In this document: piece by piece, positions 44,710 through 56,306 of the stretch
How the letters are laid out: the number at the start of each line of letters is the position of its first letter
Numbering within the stretch: position 1 is the stretch's first letter
DNA from: Mucidula mucida
Taxonomy: Eukaryota; Basidiomycota; Agaricomycetes; Agaricales; Physalacriaceae
Assembly (NCBI GenBank): GCA_015501055.1
Contig: JADNYV010000133.1
Coordinates: 38,904 to 102,903 of the forward strand
Direction of reading: 5' to 3'
Length of the DNA stretch: 64,000 nt
Made by a program: the position numbers and the translations under genes
Notes under the pieces: model-generated
Database searches by the model: none
What the model saw: the letters and a program-made list of their open reading frames with translations, nothing else
Told to the model about the DNA's origin: nothing

Positions 44710-46515
44710 TTACTGTGAATAATTAAATAACCCTTCATCCTCGTACAACGACAGATTACTCGTCTTGCGCGGCCTGGAGCTCTCAGTCGCTGTGCGCCGG
44801 TGTAGCGAAATCTCCCTGGAGAGCGGCTGGCGCCTGGGTAGCGAACTCTGCCGCGATACCGTCGCAGAGGGAGATGCGACCTCCCGTCGACTCTGCCTAG
44901 TCGACCCGCTTCCCAATCCTTCCAGGCTCTTGAGAAAAGCATCATTCATGCGACCCAATTCCGCATCGACGGCCTCTTCGCTCGTCATCGCAACGATCCT
45001 GCCGATCGGCTGGTCCTGGCGCATAAGCAGCCCAGCGTTGGATGTGGACGCGACGGGATACGGTATGGTAGACGTCGGATATCCCTTTGGCGGTGAACTA
45101 CTGGGGAAGGGGGTCGTATTCATAGATGACGGAGGTGATGACGAGAGAGGAAGCGGCCGTCGTAGAGGTTTCCGTGCATCGATCTCCTGAACAAAGTCAC
45201 TCAGGTCATCATCATCCGTCCGGGCCGCAGCGGCGCTGGCCAGCTTCTCATTGTAGCTGGAATGGGCACTTCCACTCCCAGGTGTCAGTGGTCGCGTAGT
45301 GCCAGAGTTGGGTGAATAGCGGTGTCCAAAGGAGGACGAGTAGCGTTTCCGTGTAGGCGGCGGTGGTGGTTGTTGAGATGGAGATGCGGATGTGGATGAT
45401 GATGCAGCCAGAGGAGAATGGGGAATTGTAGGCGGTGAAATCTTTCCAGCACCTAGAGGCGACGAACTGACCAGACCCGTCAAACCGACATTAACAGATG
45501 ATAGGCTACCGGATAGAGTATCTGTCTTGAAAGGATGCGGATGTGGTCGACGCGGAGACGAGCTCAGCAAGGATGGTGCACGGGGTGATGATGACAGTAG
45601 TGAAGGGGGTCGTGGAGAAGATGTTAGTATAGACTGTGTCCGCGGGGATGCTTTCGGCGACGAGCTCAGTGCCGAGTCCCGTCTGATACGGTTGAGACTG
45701 CTCCCACCACTGCTCTTTGCGCTTGCCAGTGTCGGTACAAACTCTGCGTATGCGTCGTCGTCGTCGCCAGCCCGCATATGGCTGCTCAACACGCTTTCCC
45801 TAGAGTCGATGCCAAAGTCTGGATTGGGGAGGTACTCAACGCGAAGCGTAAGTGTACCGCGAGGGTGCGGTACCGATGGGAACGTGTGCGTCCGCGAACC
45901 AGTTCCAGCGTACCAATCCAGACCATCAAAGCCTTCTGGATCGACGAGACGCACTTCGACCCGTGCTCCCATTCGTCGAAGCCGCCCCTTGATACCCCAA
46001 GCGGGCAGTACTCGCAGCAAGCTCCAAGCACCCCGGAATAGTGGAATACCGTGCTTGTAAACAGTAGGTAGGTCATCGCTGCCGTCTGCAGAGGCATGAG
46101 ACGGTGCCGCCGAGAGCGAGATGGACCACCGTTCAAGCAGAATCTCCTTCATAGTTGCCGGCAATGGCGCGCGTGAAGGCAGCGACACGGCGACCTGCGT
46201 GGCGGGCAGGTCAGGGAGCACGAGCACCACGTGGACACTGAACGGCGGCGGTCGTGGGCGACTGGGACTGGGCGTCGACAGATTGAACTGGGAGCACAGT
46301 CAGTTAGACCCTTTAGTACATTTGGGCAGACGCACCCATTTATCAACCTTGACCGTTCCACTTCCAGTTGCACCACCTTCACCGCTCGCACGTCCGCCTC
46401 CGACACCGCCTACGTCGCCTCCGCCAGCGCCATTCCCGCTCTCCCGAGCCTCATGCACAACGTAATACAGCTTTGAATAGAAATGCGCAGAAATCTGGTC
46501 CGCCTTTCGATCCAT
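44710..46515 (-). CDS. ATG13: autophagy-related protein 13 (Atg1 complex subunit)
   Basis: Regulatory subunit that binds Atg1 kinase and Atg17 to start autophagosome formation. One intron (46288-46335) gives 585 codons. N-terminal HORMA domain: KADQISAHFYSKLYYVVHEA, then VDKW joined over the intron to FNLSTPSP, LERWSISL, VYKHGIPLFRGAWSLLRVLP, WYAGTG, and TLTLRVEYLPNPDFGI. A long Ser/Pro-rich disordered region follows (many SSSP repeats, likely phosphorylated by TORC1/Atg1 in the family), including DDDLSDFVQEIDARKPL, which is typical near the Atg1-binding part. Starts at MDRKADQ; an upstream 5' leader intron (GTAAGT near 46620) is possible. Confidence 0.93.
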
Positions 46516-47044
46516 CTCAGACTTGTCCCGTCGTCGTCGTGTTTCCTCTTTCAAGTCGTCGTCAAAGTCATCGTGTCGGAAGCGTGTGGGAGTAGCAGAC
46601 AGTGGTTGATACGGTTACGTAACTTACTCTGGGGTTGGAGGTGCCTTATCTTATCTCCGCAATCCGTTCCGTTTGAAAGCTCAATTGTCTGCGGCTTACC
46701 TCTGACTCCTTGGAACGGTTTCTCTACGCGGTATCGATGGTTCAATCAATAAAATCAGCATAATCGATAGGATAAATGATTATGATAGACGCCCGAAGAG
46801 CCTGACAAGCCTTGATTCCCAATGATTGGCGCTGCAGAGTGATAGAGGTCTATGACTCGTCAGGAACTGCTTCTTAAGTCCCGATTTGCGCTGATTTGCG
46901 CATCTCCTATGAATGGACACCAGCTGCTAAACTAACGGTACTTGCATAGATGTGCTTTTTGAATATTGCGTTTGGAGTCCCAGGACATGGAAAACGAAAG
47001 ATACTGTACTATCTAAAAACAAAAACAAGAGAATGGGATAACAT
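46516..47044. other. ATG13 promoter and intergenic region
   Basis: About 530 bp. Contains donor-like GTAAG sites near 46625 and 46700 on the minus strand, consistent with spliced 5' leader exons of ATG13. No other gene seen. Confidence 0.4.
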
Positions 47045-47148
47045 TGATGAGGATGGGATTCGAACCCATGCCCTTTCGGACCAGATGTAATCATTGAAAC
47101 TCAATGTGATCCTTAGTCTGGCGCCTTAGACCGCTCGGCCACCTCACC
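47045..47148 (-). tRNA. tRNA-Leu(AAG), intron-containing, copy 2
   Basis: Same mature sequence as copy 1 in opposite orientation; the intron differs by one base (tcaatgatt in place of tcaatgagt). Part of the inverted duplication. Confidence 0.96.
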
Positions 47149-47214
47149 ATGTCGTTGAGATATGCGCTTGTCTGTCCGGCCTTCCCGTACTTGCCAGGGA
47201 TTCATTTGATACAG
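47045..47214. repeat. inverted duplication arm 2
   Basis: Reverse-complement partner of 44121-44290. The tRNA 5' flank from 47149 to 47214 matches the flank of copy 1 with a few substitutions. The arms are separated by about 2.75 kb holding ATG13. Confidence 0.85.
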
Positions 47215-48019
47215 TACAGCTTTTCGACTTGCTCGAAACTTGACGGATGATCGATGATCGACGATCGATCAGTTTTGAATCAAAACGTCGGCCCCGACCA
47301 GGCCCCGACAGCCCGGCTCTCCTAATCGGGAAAGCGACCAAGTCCTAGGTCCGCTTTGGGAGGTAGCGAAGACAGTGGCAATCTCTATGGGAAAGCACCG
47401 CATCATGTTGAGAATGTTCTGCAAGTCCGACTATCTTCTAGCGTAAACGCATTGGCAAGTGGTGGAGTCTGGGATGCCCCCAGGGGATTGCGCCACAATT
47501 GAACTGAGTGCCAACCTCCAATTTGACCGTCCCACTTCTGCGGTTTACTTGTACAGGATCTTTCCGGTACACGGGGTTCACACTTGGATCTATCTCAATG
47601 AACTTCAGTTAACCCAGCTATGGATTTCATGGAAGCCTGTTGCAAGATTCACCGAGACCTAGCGTTGAGCGTAGGCCTCAACATTCGGCGACATGAAGAT
47701 ATTCTTTAACTTGAATTTCGGTGCTCTTAGTACCTGACTCGCTTAGCTTTTTCAATGTGGAAGAGTCAGTGTTTACTGAGTGTTATGAACTCCAGATGAG
47801 ATATTCCGATGTGTTTAGCTAGCGTCCTGAAGGAACCGAACCGTATCTTCTTTGATTCTTCAAATTGGAATGGGATTTCGTTCTGCGTTTCTTGTACTCC
47901 GCGTGCTTTACCCGGTGGCTGTGTAACCTATCTTTCCGTTCCACCCAGGTCCAACCATCTGTACACCAAATTAAACACTAGACACTCCTTCACATTCCTT
48001 GATTTACTCTGGCTCGACA
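47215..48019. other. intergenic region, ALG6 promoter
   Basis: About 800 bp. No supported gene. The ALG6 promoter should lie in the last 200 bp. Confidence 0.45.
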
Positions 48020-50180
48020 ATGGTAGACGTGGACGACGATCTCCTCCGGCTACGTACCGCCAAATATGACCGACAAGGGGGCTCCTCGTCGACAATGAAC
48101 CGGGTGTCTTTGGATACCCTTCGACAAGGATCATTGACTTCACTAGAAACGGATAGCCCGAGCGCCTCCCGATTCAGCTCAATGTCTTCACCCCCGGAAC
48201 TGCATGCACCACGCCCTCGGCGACACCTCCCACTATGGCTGCACGATACGTCTCCGCCGTCGTCGCGTGCAGCATCACCTACAGGCAGCGCCATCTCCAG
48301 CCCAACAGTCGGCAGTTCCAGGATACGATATACATCCTTTTCCTCGCTGCTCCCCGCACCCAAGATATCGAGTTCGTCGGGGACGAGTACCGCAGCTCGG
48401 CGCCTGATTAAACACGCGTTTACGAAAAGCACGTCGTCAAAGGCGCTCGCTGTATCCCCGTTTTCCGTCCTCACACCCCTCTTGCCCGGGCCTCTGGCTC
48501 ATACACTGTTGGTCGCGTTGCTCGTCCGCCTTGTCCTTTCCCTTTCCCTCCATTCGGGCCAAAATACACCACCCATGTACGGCGACTTTGAAGCACAGAG
48601 ACATTGGCTAGAGGTGGCATTACATGTTCCATTGAGGCAATGGTACTATTATGATCTGCAGTGGTGGGGAATGGATTATCCGCCGTTGACTGGATATGTT
48701 AGCTGGCTGTGTGGGTATGTCGGCGATCGCATTGACGGAACGTGGTTTGCGCTTGACGAATCGCGTGGGAGGGAGGACGACGGGTTAAAGTTGTTCATGC
48801 GATGGACGGTCGTCATTTGCGACGCGTTGATCTATGTTCCTGCTGTTCTCTGGTGGATGCGCGTGTGGGTCCGCTCTTCCAAGGCCAGAGTGAGATTCAT
48901 CTACTCTTCCGATGATTCATTCTCTGACTATTCTTCAGAGTGTGTCTCTGTTGATAACATTGCTCCAGCCCTCCCTTCTCCTCATTGACTTTGGCCATTT
49001 CCAATACAACTCCCTCATGCTTGGCCTCACCCTCCTTTCCGTGTCGTGCTTTTCCACTTCCCGAGATCTCCTTGGCTGCATGTTCTTCGTTCTCTCCCTC
49101 TGCTTCAAGCAAATGTCCCTCTACTACGCTCCTGCCATCGGGACTTACCTTCTATCCAAATGCATTCATCAGCGTTCTCCCAGACTCTTCCTCCAGTACG
49201 GTGCCGTTACAGCCGCCACGTTTGCTGTCGTGTTTGCACCCTTTTTAATACCAGGAAAAGACGGATGGCCGCTGACACAGGTCATCCACCGCATATTCCC
49301 TTTTGCACGCGGCCTCTTTGAGGACAAGGTGGCCAACTTTTGGTGCGCGTCAAACGTCCTCATCAAATGGAAGTTCCTTCTCTCCACCACCGCTCTTCTG
49401 CGCGTTTCGACCATCCTCACTCTGCTCGCATTCCTGCCCGCAGTTGTTTTGCTTCTGCAGTCTCCAGACCCTCGCCTTTTGCCGTATGCCATGCTTACCA
49501 GCAGTCTCGCATTCTTCTTGTTCGGGTTCCAGGTGCATGAAAAGACGATTCTGGTGTGCATGCTGCCCGTCATGATGGTGCAAGGGGAATGGACCGTCCT
49601 CGCGAACAATGTAGCCCTCTTCAGCATGTGGCCCTTGCTCAAACGAGATGGATTGGGGGTACAGTATATCGCCATCCTCCTGCTGTGGAACAGACTCGTT
49701 TGGCGACCATCGAGCTCCGGTAAACCTGCCACCCCTTCGCGGTCGCTGATGGACTGGATATTGACCAATTGGAAATCTGCGCTGACGACTGGGACGTACG
49801 CCGCCATGTTCGGCTTACATGCGTTGGAATTTATGTTCCCCACCTCTCCGATTGCACGTCTGCCGGATCTGTGGCCGGTGCTCAACGTCCTGATATCGAC
49901 GCCGCTTTTCTTATTGTTGTGGGCGTGGAGCGTGAGGGCGGGGATTGAGGAGCGGTGGGCGGGGTCGGAGTTTGGTATGCGGGAGGATGAGGTTAGGAGG
50001 AGAAGTGTGCCGCCGTCGCCGATTATTGGGAGGAAGAAAGAGTTGACGCCGTCGCCGACGAAGAAGAGGAGGGAAGGCTCTGTAGGGAGCGTGAGGCAGC
50101 GGAAGGGGAGTACGTCGATACGAGAGTTGCGGAGGGAGGGTGAAATAAGTGTGAGGGCTCGGTCGCCACTTGCGAGATGA
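48020..50180 (+). CDS. ALG6: dolichyl-P-Glc:Man9GlcNAc2-PP-dolichol alpha-1,3-glucosyltransferase
   Basis: ER membrane enzyme adding the first glucose to the N-glycan lipid precursor. 703 codons, one 49-nt intron (48890-48938). A ~150-residue Ser/Pro-rich cytosolic N-terminus precedes the first helix (LAHTLLVALLVRLVLSLSL). Then come the ALG6/8 signatures YGDFEAQRHWLE, WYYYDLQWWGMDYPPLTGY, DFGHFQYNSLMLG and CFKQMSLYYAP, and about 10 more hydrophobic spans. A basic C-terminal tail (RRRSVPPSPIIGRKKE, KKRREGSVGSVRQRKG) is an extension. GDFEAQRHW and KLFMR favour ALG6 over ALG8. The long N-terminus is longer than in yeast. Confidence 0.93.
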
Positions 50181-50513
50181 GCATATGGACTTGCTTTTTT
50201 TGTTTTACCGTGTTGTTTTGCATACTATGACTGCATTATTGAATGGATCAATTTGGGTTTGTTAGGTCTACAACCGTTTACATCTTTGACGTGAGGGATT
50301 TCATCGGCGGTTAAAAATGTACTACTAACACCATCGATGAGTACTTGGCACTCCACATTATAGTATCCTATTAGAATTTCACACAGAACGAATGTGGCGT
50401 GACAAGTATTAATCTGGTATATTCTATACAATTTTGTGGGTATACCCTGATACAGCGTATGAGTATGTATACAATCTACACGTGGAAATGCAGTCCATCC
50501 CAAATGATCATCC
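50181..50513. other. convergent intergenic region
   Basis: About 330 bp between the 3' ends of ALG6 and the Stealth gene, expected to hold both terminators. AT-rich; no gene. Confidence 0.5.
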
Positions 50514-53006
50514 TCATATCTCGCGATCCAGCTTCTCCGGCCACCGGTCCTGGAACCACTTCTTCAACAGCTCGTCTGTCCGCTGCAGCTGCGAGCCTGC
50601 CGAGTTTTCTGGCAGGTCATCGTTTATACATAGCAGTGCGATGTCCTTCTGATCTGTCGTCTTCTGAAGCGTCCGTGTGCCTTGCCGGTAGGACGTCAGG
50701 CCGAAGAAGCGAGAGGGCGTTTCGCCAACGGCGAACGAGTACCGGTGGAAGAGGCGTATGGCGAAGGCGCGGGGGCTGGCTGGGAGGGGCGGCGGCGCCT
50801 CCGATGGAAGTTGGAGTGGAAGCACGATGGGATCTGCCGGGTCGACTTCCGTCGAGCCCGGAGGGAGAAAGACGGATAAGCCACCATCTGGACTTGCCTG
50901 CTGTTGAAGTGCAGCAATGACTACGGAGACTGGTCAGGCGTTTGATATAAAAATAGGTGAGAGATGTGACGGACTGGCATCGCCGCAACCTGATTTATGC
51001 ATAAGCACGTCAAGGAAGAGATCCCATGCAGAGGTTTCCCCGCTGCCGAAGCAGTGCGCTTTGTAGAGAGCACCTGAAAGTTTCAATCCGTTGAGTGCTG
51101 TAGGATAACCGTCCTGGGCGACTAAAAGGATCACCGATCAGTTTAGACTTTTAACGTGCATAGTAATGGAACAAAAACATACCAAAAGAATAATCAGTGT
51201 GCGCCGCCACAGTTCGATCTGACACTCGGGGAGACTGGAGGCCGGCCAAGCTAAGTTGGACGTCCACTTCATCAGGCGTCGTCTTCCTAATGTTCTCCAA
51301 AGGAATTTCGTTACTGTCCTCCTTCCCACCAGCCTCCTTCCACATGGCCATCTTCGTCTCCTCATCCAACATCCCGCCATTCGTCTCACCCCATTTCGCG
51401 ACGATCCAGGACCACAACAGAGCCTCCCGCTTCCGTTCAATGACCCAATGCGTCGTCAGAAACACAGTGTTGACCTCGATTTCATTGGGGTCCTTGTGCG
51501 AGCCTCGGAAGCGCGAAAGTGGCGTCGCCGAAAACTGCTGACCGAACGCGAGCGAAGCCTCATGCATAAGCGGCAGCGAGAACGACCGCGCGTTATGTGC
51601 CACGTAGGCACGAGTTCTGCTGCCGAAACGTTTATCTGTAAACCTAATAAGCATCGGTTGAATAATCCATCAGCAAGCCATTTACTCAAAAGATGTGCGC
51701 TCCACCCCAATGATCGCCACTCTCCACCGCCGTCCGCCTTGCCCGTGGCATCTCCACCGACTTGAATGTTGCGGTCAAAACGGAAAACGGGTCCGTACAG
51801 CGTTGAATGAAAGGCCGATGGCGATGTGGGCAACGCTAGGAATTGATCATCGTTAAGCGAAACACTGATTTGTATCATGAGAGGACATTTTTCAGTTGAA
51901 AGAACCAAACTTGCATATTCTCAGAGACGACGTGAGGGTCCAAATTCGGTATTTGTGACTCTATGGAGTGGCTGAAAATAACCGTGTGAGGCGACAGCAT
52001 AGATATAGGTAGGTTGGCATTCATACCTGTTGAACGTAGGTAGTACATTCTCTCGCCATGCCTCTGCAGCTTCAACGGTCAGTGGAGCGTCCGTGGAGTT
52101 TATCAACCGAAATAGCTGGCTATCTGTTCAAACGCGTTATTTTCTTCACGGACGCGCGACGGCGCAACACGCACCATGATATAAATGGATTGGAGGCTGC
52201 TGACTCTCTGTCATAATTCCAGAGGTATTCAGGTCCAACCACTGCGGAACCAGTCCGAGTCGTCTACTCGAATCGCGGGGATGCGGGACATCAGCCGTAA
52301 TGACATGCCATACCGACTCCTTCCAAGACTCGGTCGCCTTGGCAGACGCACGTAATGAATATCTCAGTTCATCATGTTCACGAAAACGCGCATTTTTCGG
52401 ATGGTGTCCCGTAGACTCGATGTATTCCGTACGCGCCTTTTCATGCAACGGGTCACTGAATACCGGCGGAGACGGGAAATTGTATTGAGTACTTTGGAGT
52501 GGGATTATACGGCAAATGCGAACTCACGAGCCATTGACCCACACGTAGACCAGATCAATTACAGCATCCTCCACCTTCTGAGCTGCGCAAGGACCTTCCC
52601 ATCGGCCCGTTCCAACCCACTGTTCTAAACAGGCGCCCGAAAGCTGCGTATGCGATCTTATGGGACGTACCCTGTGGTCTGCAATTGCGTATTCTGGAGG
52701 GTTGGGAGAGAATGGGTGATAAATGATGCCATCTTGAATGTCAGTGAACTGGACCCATGAAACGCCATCGGAAATGTCCTGCACGAAAGTCGGTTCGGAG
52801 TTTGGGTGCAATAGATCGACTGAGGATGAGAAAGGGTAGAGCGGGTAATCGAGGACGATGAGGATGCCAAAGACTAGTGAGATGGTGAAGAGAACAACGA
52901 GGGCGCTGCGTCGTGTGCGTGTGTGTACGACCTCGCGGAGGACGTTGTGGGGTTTCAGTGGGAAGCAGTAGTGTAGCGGGAGGACTGTCCCGACAGTGAG
53001 GCTCAT
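50514..53006 (-). CDS. Stealth-family sugar-phosphate transferase (Xpt1-like), type II membrane
   Basis: Membrane span RSALVVLFTISLVFGILIVLDY near residue 45 marks a Golgi type II protein. Stealth blocks: CR1 IDLVYVWVNGSDP; CR2 REHDELRYSLRAS, ESVWHVITADVP and VSLNDDQFL with YGPVFR; CR3 WSAHLLNKRFGSR; CR4-like CINDDLPEN near the end. The family includes animal GlcNAc-1-phosphotransferase and the cryptococcal xylosylphosphotransferase Xpt1. At least seven introns are needed. One, 51865-51914, starts GCAAGT: only this GC donor gives an in-frame SEN-I-VSLNDD join. Another joins WSAHLL to NKRFG. Exact donor/acceptor sugar is not predictable. Confidence 0.88.
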
Positions 53007-54258
53007 ATTGACATGAAAGAGCGTGAGTGGTTGTCGTGGGACAGAAATAAAAAGGATTAGGATGAAGGGAGAAGGACCAGACAGTGGTGGTCGTGTGATA
53101 GAATGTTGAGCGCAGCCATTGGAAAAACCAAAAGGGTCGACGCGACTTCGGAAGTCGCGGCAGTTATCTCTTCGGTGATGTCATGCAACACAAAAGTGGC
53201 CTCCCAGAATTCAACCGGGAAACGTTTTCTAAAACCGATGTTGTTACAGCTGTTAGTTTCATCACCAAATCATGCAGCCAGTGCATATGCATCTGCCAGA
53301 TCAGAATTCATTGCTCCAACAGCCATCATACGCAGAGCAGGATTGGAGGAAGAGGAAGCTGTGACTGAACTCTGAATTGTCATGACAATGATAAGATAAG
53401 AGTGCGATGATCGAAGCTGAATTTCCTTTGTCGGAACCCTGTGTGCTGCGCCACAGTTTTCTAGTATGCCAGATTCCATTGTTAAACTATTGTTCAGCTG
53501 TGCGTCCGATGAATCGCGAGGGTCGCCGTCTTCCAACGTTCTGACTTTGCTGATGTCGCGCGGGGGTAGCATTCCGGGGCGTGTGATAATAGAGGATTTT
53601 TGTAGCGCGGTCCAAATTTTGCCTTGATGATTTCGGATTTAACGGAGTTTGTCGTTGGGCTCGTTTAGGAAGGCGGGGCTTCAGCAAACGCGCGCATTTG
53701 TGGGTGCATTCGTCCTCCCCTTCCCTTCATATGTTGTCTCAGAGCTAAATTCAATCATGCAATCAGACCTACCAAGTGTGAGGACGGACCATGGCAGGGG
53801 TGACGCTGTAGCGCATTATTGTTCGCAGGCACACCCAAATGTGGAATGAACCAAATGTTGGATTCGGATCCCCGGCACGACCCGGAATTACCTCGGAAGC
53901 CAAAAATTGGGCGTTACAAAAATCCTCTAATGATGAGGACCGGGGCAGTGGAACACTGCTGTGGCAAAGACAGGACATGATTACGTGAAATGCTTGGTTC
54001 CTTCTTCCTCCGTCGGAGTTACCCTGCTGCCTCTCAAGCACGTCGGTGAAGGGATCGCAATATCGAAAATAGATACGTACCGTGGGCTCTCCGACATAGC
54101 AAAATCCAGATTACCCAAAGCGAATTCAGTCAACATCATTCTACTGTAGATATATAGTCATGCCCGAGTCCGTTTTGAATAGCCGGCGAGATTGTGCTGC
54201 TCGGATATCCTTCTGAGGGAGCGATTTGAGAGTAGGCAAGCATTACTCACATACTGGC
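53007..54258. other. intergenic region
   Basis: About 1.25 kb between the start of the Stealth gene and the stop of the hydrolase gene, both leftward. Open frames are short and unbiased. Nothing recognised. Confidence 0.45.
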
Positions 54259-55602
54259 TCACGCCAATCCCATTCTCAACCAGTCAACTATCTCTTCGCC
54301 CATGCCTGCACCCCATCCATGTCCCAAGCCACGGAACCACCAAACAAATTCAAGCATAGGATCCCCATGTACGCCCTCATTCTGAGAGAGCATACGGATA
54401 CTCAAGTCCTTTCCAAGTTTGTGCTCTCCGTCTAGTCGCAAACTGGCGACGAGCTGTCTGTGTGCACCACTCAGACCCATTGCCTCCCGTTCTCCAGTTG
54501 TGATCAAAACGCGGGATGTGACAAGTGGCAGGAACGAAAAATAACTTGGCGAGGACGCCGCGAGGTGCGGATCGGTGAATGCGGCTAGCAATGGAGCGTC
54601 CATCGGTGGAACAATGGAATTCGAGGCAAAGAACGCCTTCACATCATTCAGATATTCCAGACCCCAGCTTCTGTAGGTCTCCTTCGCGAGGGTATCATAT
54701 CGATCATCCCATCCATTAACTTCATCTCTGCCAAGACAGACCCAAGGCGACATCATGAGTACACCTCCTTATTTTTGCCCAGCGCGAAAAGGTGATGGAA
54801 CAGTGTGAATCTTCATCGTTCCCGCGAGCACCGCCATCAGTTGCAGTACAAGATGTCCGCCCGCTGAATCCCCTGCAATCTGTATGTTCTCGGGCGGTAT
54901 GTGTAAAGATTCGATATATTGAAGCGCGAGTAAAGCATCTACGAGAGGTGCAGGAAATACAGAGGAAGGACGAAGACCTGAAAACTAGATCAGTAAGGGC
55001 CGCCGATAAGAAAGAACGACTTGCGATACAACAAGATGCATACTCTCACGTCTAGTTGGGACTGCACCCACAACCAAAATGAGAGCATGTTTGGAGTTAT
55101 GGGATTAACGTATCCGCCGCCTGGGATATACACAATGACTTTCTCGTTCTTCGTGGGCGGCGCTCCTAGAAACACCAGCCGTGCTAGTTGATCTGACGCG
55201 TCTTGTTCGTTCAATTCGATCGCGTGCCATTTGGCTCCATGAATCAGGCCCCATAGGCGTACCACCCGCAGCGGAGGTCCAAGCAAGAACTGTGTCTGCC
55301 CGTAGGAAAGATGAGTCGTGACATAGCGTGGCAAGACAATAGTGAGGCGACGCAGGAAAGTAAGCTTCGAGTGCGATTTGTTGCCGCTTAGGACCTGAGC
55401 AGCAGCTGAAAGCAAGTGAAGTAAGACGTGATATAAAGTAAATGGACCTATGCCACGACTGAAATGAGTGTCTTCTTTTGCAATAGCTTTAGGAGCGCTT
55501 CAACGTACCCAAGGAGACGAGGATAAGGACAATCCAAGCCCCTTCATACAGCGGGTGCTCAATGTGGGCATATGGCTTCTGGCTAGAGATTTGTTTCGCC
55601 AT
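54259..55602 (-). CDS. alpha/beta-hydrolase (HSL-like esterase), possibly interrupted
   Basis: Starts MAKQISSQKPYAHIEHP at 55602; membrane-like segment GAWIVLILVSLG; then VIVYIPGGGYVNP (oxyanion block, PGGG in place of HGGG), nucleophile elbow IQIAGDSAGGHLVLQLM, and MMSPWVCLG. The acid/His region is in VLITTGEREAMGL and NEGVHGDPMLEFVWWF. Two introns join cleanly in the first half. Between AGDSAGG and GGVLMMSPW the frame stays open but meets a TAA (GQK-stop-GGVL) near 54770. No intron with normal ends removes it in phase, so this may be a nonsense change or a splice site I cannot see. Typical family members act on short-chain esters. Confidence 0.65.
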
Positions 55603-56306
55603 GTCTTCTGAGCTTGGAACCAGCTTGATGTGCAAAAGGAGGGAAGCGAAGCGAGGTAAAGTGACCCTAGATTGTGTCGAGTAGGGGTCCAGTGAGATAA
55701 TCAGTCAACAGTCCCAGTGTCGTACGTCCGCCGTGTTCAGAGGGCCATGATGTTATGGGAGATAGGGAGAAAAGGGGGCACAAAGCATCTTCGATGCTCG
55801 CACGTGACTATCACGAGGTCGATCGTTTATCTAGTTATGCGCGACGCGTTCTAAGTTCCAAGTTCTAACTTCCGAATCCCGACAATTTGAAGTATTTGAA
55901 ACTGATCAGTATACAATAACTTTTTTTTGATATCTGGGCTTTCAAAACGTGAACCTATAAGTTTCATATGTAATGGTAAAAGTCAAGCGTATGAGGTTGG
56001 GCTTCGAACCCCAGCCGTTTTTGGGCCAATTTTTGGCGAATGAGAACATCCGGACCCCTTGTGGTAATGTAGCTGACTCCTTACGCCGCTCAATCAACTT
56101 AACAGCGGCAGAGGCGGCGGTGAGCAGAGCTTAGGACAGAACCAAAGCTTGAAAGGGGATCGTACTTACTCCTCTGTTGAGCTCCGCAGCAGAAGCAGAC
56201 GAGAAGTCCAAGATCAGTACATTTGCTCTTTCGTCGTGCTAGATATATAGTAAGTAGAGTATTCTAATGTGTATCAAGCCTAACCTAATCCCAATGAGCG
56301 TGGCAG
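55603..56306. other. intergenic region with tRNA-like fragment
   Basis: About 55990-56110 (minus strand) contains GGGTTCGAAGCCC, a perfect B box, and TTGATTGAGCGG, A-box-like, about 90 nt apart. The flanks do not form a full acceptor stem or a clear anticodon arm, so it is probably a decayed tRNA or a tRNA-derived SINE fragment. The rest is featureless. Confidence 0.35.
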
